Source: Oscillibacter sp. ER4 | GTDB taxonomy: Bacteria; Bacillota; Clostridia; Oscillospirales; Oscillospiraceae | Length of the DNA stretch: 53,274 nucleotides | Direction of reading: 5' to 3' | NCBI RefSeq assembly: GCF_000765235.1 | Contig: NZ_JPJG01000056.1 | Location: 1-53,274, forward strand | Shown here: positions 52,552 to 53,274 of the stretch, one piece after another | Numbering within the stretch: the stretch's first letter is position 1 | How the letters are laid out: each line of letters begins with the position of its first letter | Notes under the pieces: model-generated | What the model saw: the letters and a program-made list of their open reading frames with translations, nothing else | Databases searched by the model: none | Told to the model about the DNA's origin: nothing | Position numbers and translations under genes: made by a program

Positions 52552-53274
52552 TTGAAGCATTATTTTGAATTAAAGAACGCAATCGAATATATCGAAAATC
52601 ATCTAATGGACAACCTGAAGCAAACAGATATTGCAAGGAGTGTAGAGGTGTCTCTTTCATCATTACAGAAGCTGTTTAAGCATAGCTTGGGATATAGTAT
52701 CAATGAGTATGTCATGAAAAGGCGTATGTCAGAGGCTGCCACAAGACTTGTTTTGGAAAATGCACCAGTAACCGATGTGGCTTTTGAATATGGGTACAAT
52801 ACAGTTGAATCTTTCAGTCGAGCATTCCATAAGGTGTATGGTGTGTTACCATCAGAGTACAAAAAGGATGCAAGGCATGGCGAACTGTTTACTGTGGTGG
52901 ATATTTTTGAAGATGCAGTTACAAGAGATTGCAGCCGTTTGGTAAACGTTTTACGAGAAAGTAAGGACAGTTATGTGGTCTGTTTCGATATTGTCGGAAT
53001 TGTTCAAATCAATGATATTTCAAGGAACGCAGGAGATATAGCGATAATCACTGCATTACAACGTATTCATAAATATACCGAAGAAGGATTTTTTGTGTTT
53101 CGTATAGGTGGAGATGAATTTGCAGTTGTAACACCATTTGAGAATGTAACTGATGCAGAAATTTTCATGAATAAAGTTTTGAAACATAATGCAGAAACAT
53201 TTCTATTTGATGGTATGCAGATACCGGTATCTGTAAGAGGTTGGATTGGAAAGAATGAGAACACCTATCAAATG
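52552..53274 (+). CDS. AraC-type HTH fused to a GGDEF domain, 3' end outside
   Basis: 241 codons to the window end, no stop. TTG 52552 has AAGGAGG ten bases upstream. Residues 1-105 are a tandem AraC HTH (IEYIENHLMDNLKQTDIARS, VAFEYGYNTVESFSRAFHKV, YGVLPSEYKKD); residues about 125-241 look like a GGDEF domain (VVCFDIVGIVQIND, FVFRIGGDEFAVVTPFEN). A DNA-binding domain at the N-terminus joined to a (possibly degenerate) diguanylate cyclase is an uncommon order. AT-rich codons differ from the host genes. Confidence 0.8.
   Translation, partial: MKHYFELKNAIEYIENHLMDNLKQTDIARSVEVSLSSLQKLFKHSLGYSINEYVMKRRMSEAATRLVLENAPVTDVAFEYGYNTVESFSRAFHKVYGVLPSEYKKDARHGELFTVVDIFEDAVTRDCSRLVNVLRESKDSYVVCFDIVGIVQINDISRNAGDIAIITALQRIHKYTEEGFFVFRIGGDEFAVVTPFENVTDAEIFMNKVLKHNAETFLFDGMQIPVSVRGWIGKNENTYQM

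Overview
The window looks like the chromosome of a GC-rich, low-oxygen Firmicute (class Clostridia, probably an Oscillospiraceae-type gut bacterium). Reasons: S-layer homology (SLH) proteins with GAC/AAG/GGC-heavy codons, Gram-positive lipoprotein and lipoteichoic-acid-type envelope genes, clean sigma-A promoters with 17-base spacers, AGGAGG ribosome sites and many compact rho-independent terminators. The species cannot be named from the sequence alone.

Bases 1-24840 are ordinary host chromosome: two large SLH proteins (25-3174; 10537-13734), a frameshifted DUF4097-like lipoprotein gene (4110-5524), cytidine deaminase with a deacetylase-like lipoprotein, asnS divergent from psuG, an ECF sigma/anti-sigma pair (14558-16067), six tRNAs (Ser on the minus strand; Gly, Arg, His, Gln, Lys as a plus-strand cluster), a HAD phosphatase, a fused ThrE exporter, a MATE pump, an alpha/beta hydrolase and ftsH with a long structured leader. 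Several intergenic spaces hold a structured repeat family whose stems covary between copies (13.8 kb and 17.6 kb; perhaps 7.4 kb).

At about 25.55 kb an oppC-type permease 3' part is joined to a clpC-type 5' part, so two genes are broken at a rearrangement (or assembly) junction. Bases 25561-33805 then carry a clpC fragment-mcsA operon, a PucR-like regulator, a DUF1003 membrane protein, a Ktr/Trk potassium uptake pair and a large LtaS-like phosphotransferase that ends in SLH-like repeats.

Bases about 33.8-53.3 kb are mobile DNA. A 14-kb integrative and mobilizable element is inferred between two clusters of TGATAGCA repeats (34741-34763 and 48747-48780). Its backbone is a XRE repressor divergent from xis-int, then mobC-like, repA-like AAA ATPase, a small gene, a candidate oriT, a MobV relaxase and a small gene. 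Its cargo (41165-48680) is a tightly packed, same-strand defence cassette: XRE/C-type regulator, double-domain adenine methyltransferase, AlwI-family restriction endonuclease, DUF6414-like protein, ClpB-like AAA+ ATPase and a Shedu (DUF4263) nuclease. The last three, with a stop/start overlap and short gaps, may form a multi-gene Shedu defence system; this is the most interesting proposal in the window.

To the right of the element lies a graveyard of fragments of other mobile/defence genes (wHTH protein, AAA ATPase, HsdS half, Y-family polymerase C-terminus) joined at sharp breakpoints, then an AT-richer AraC-HTH/GGDEF fusion that runs off the window.
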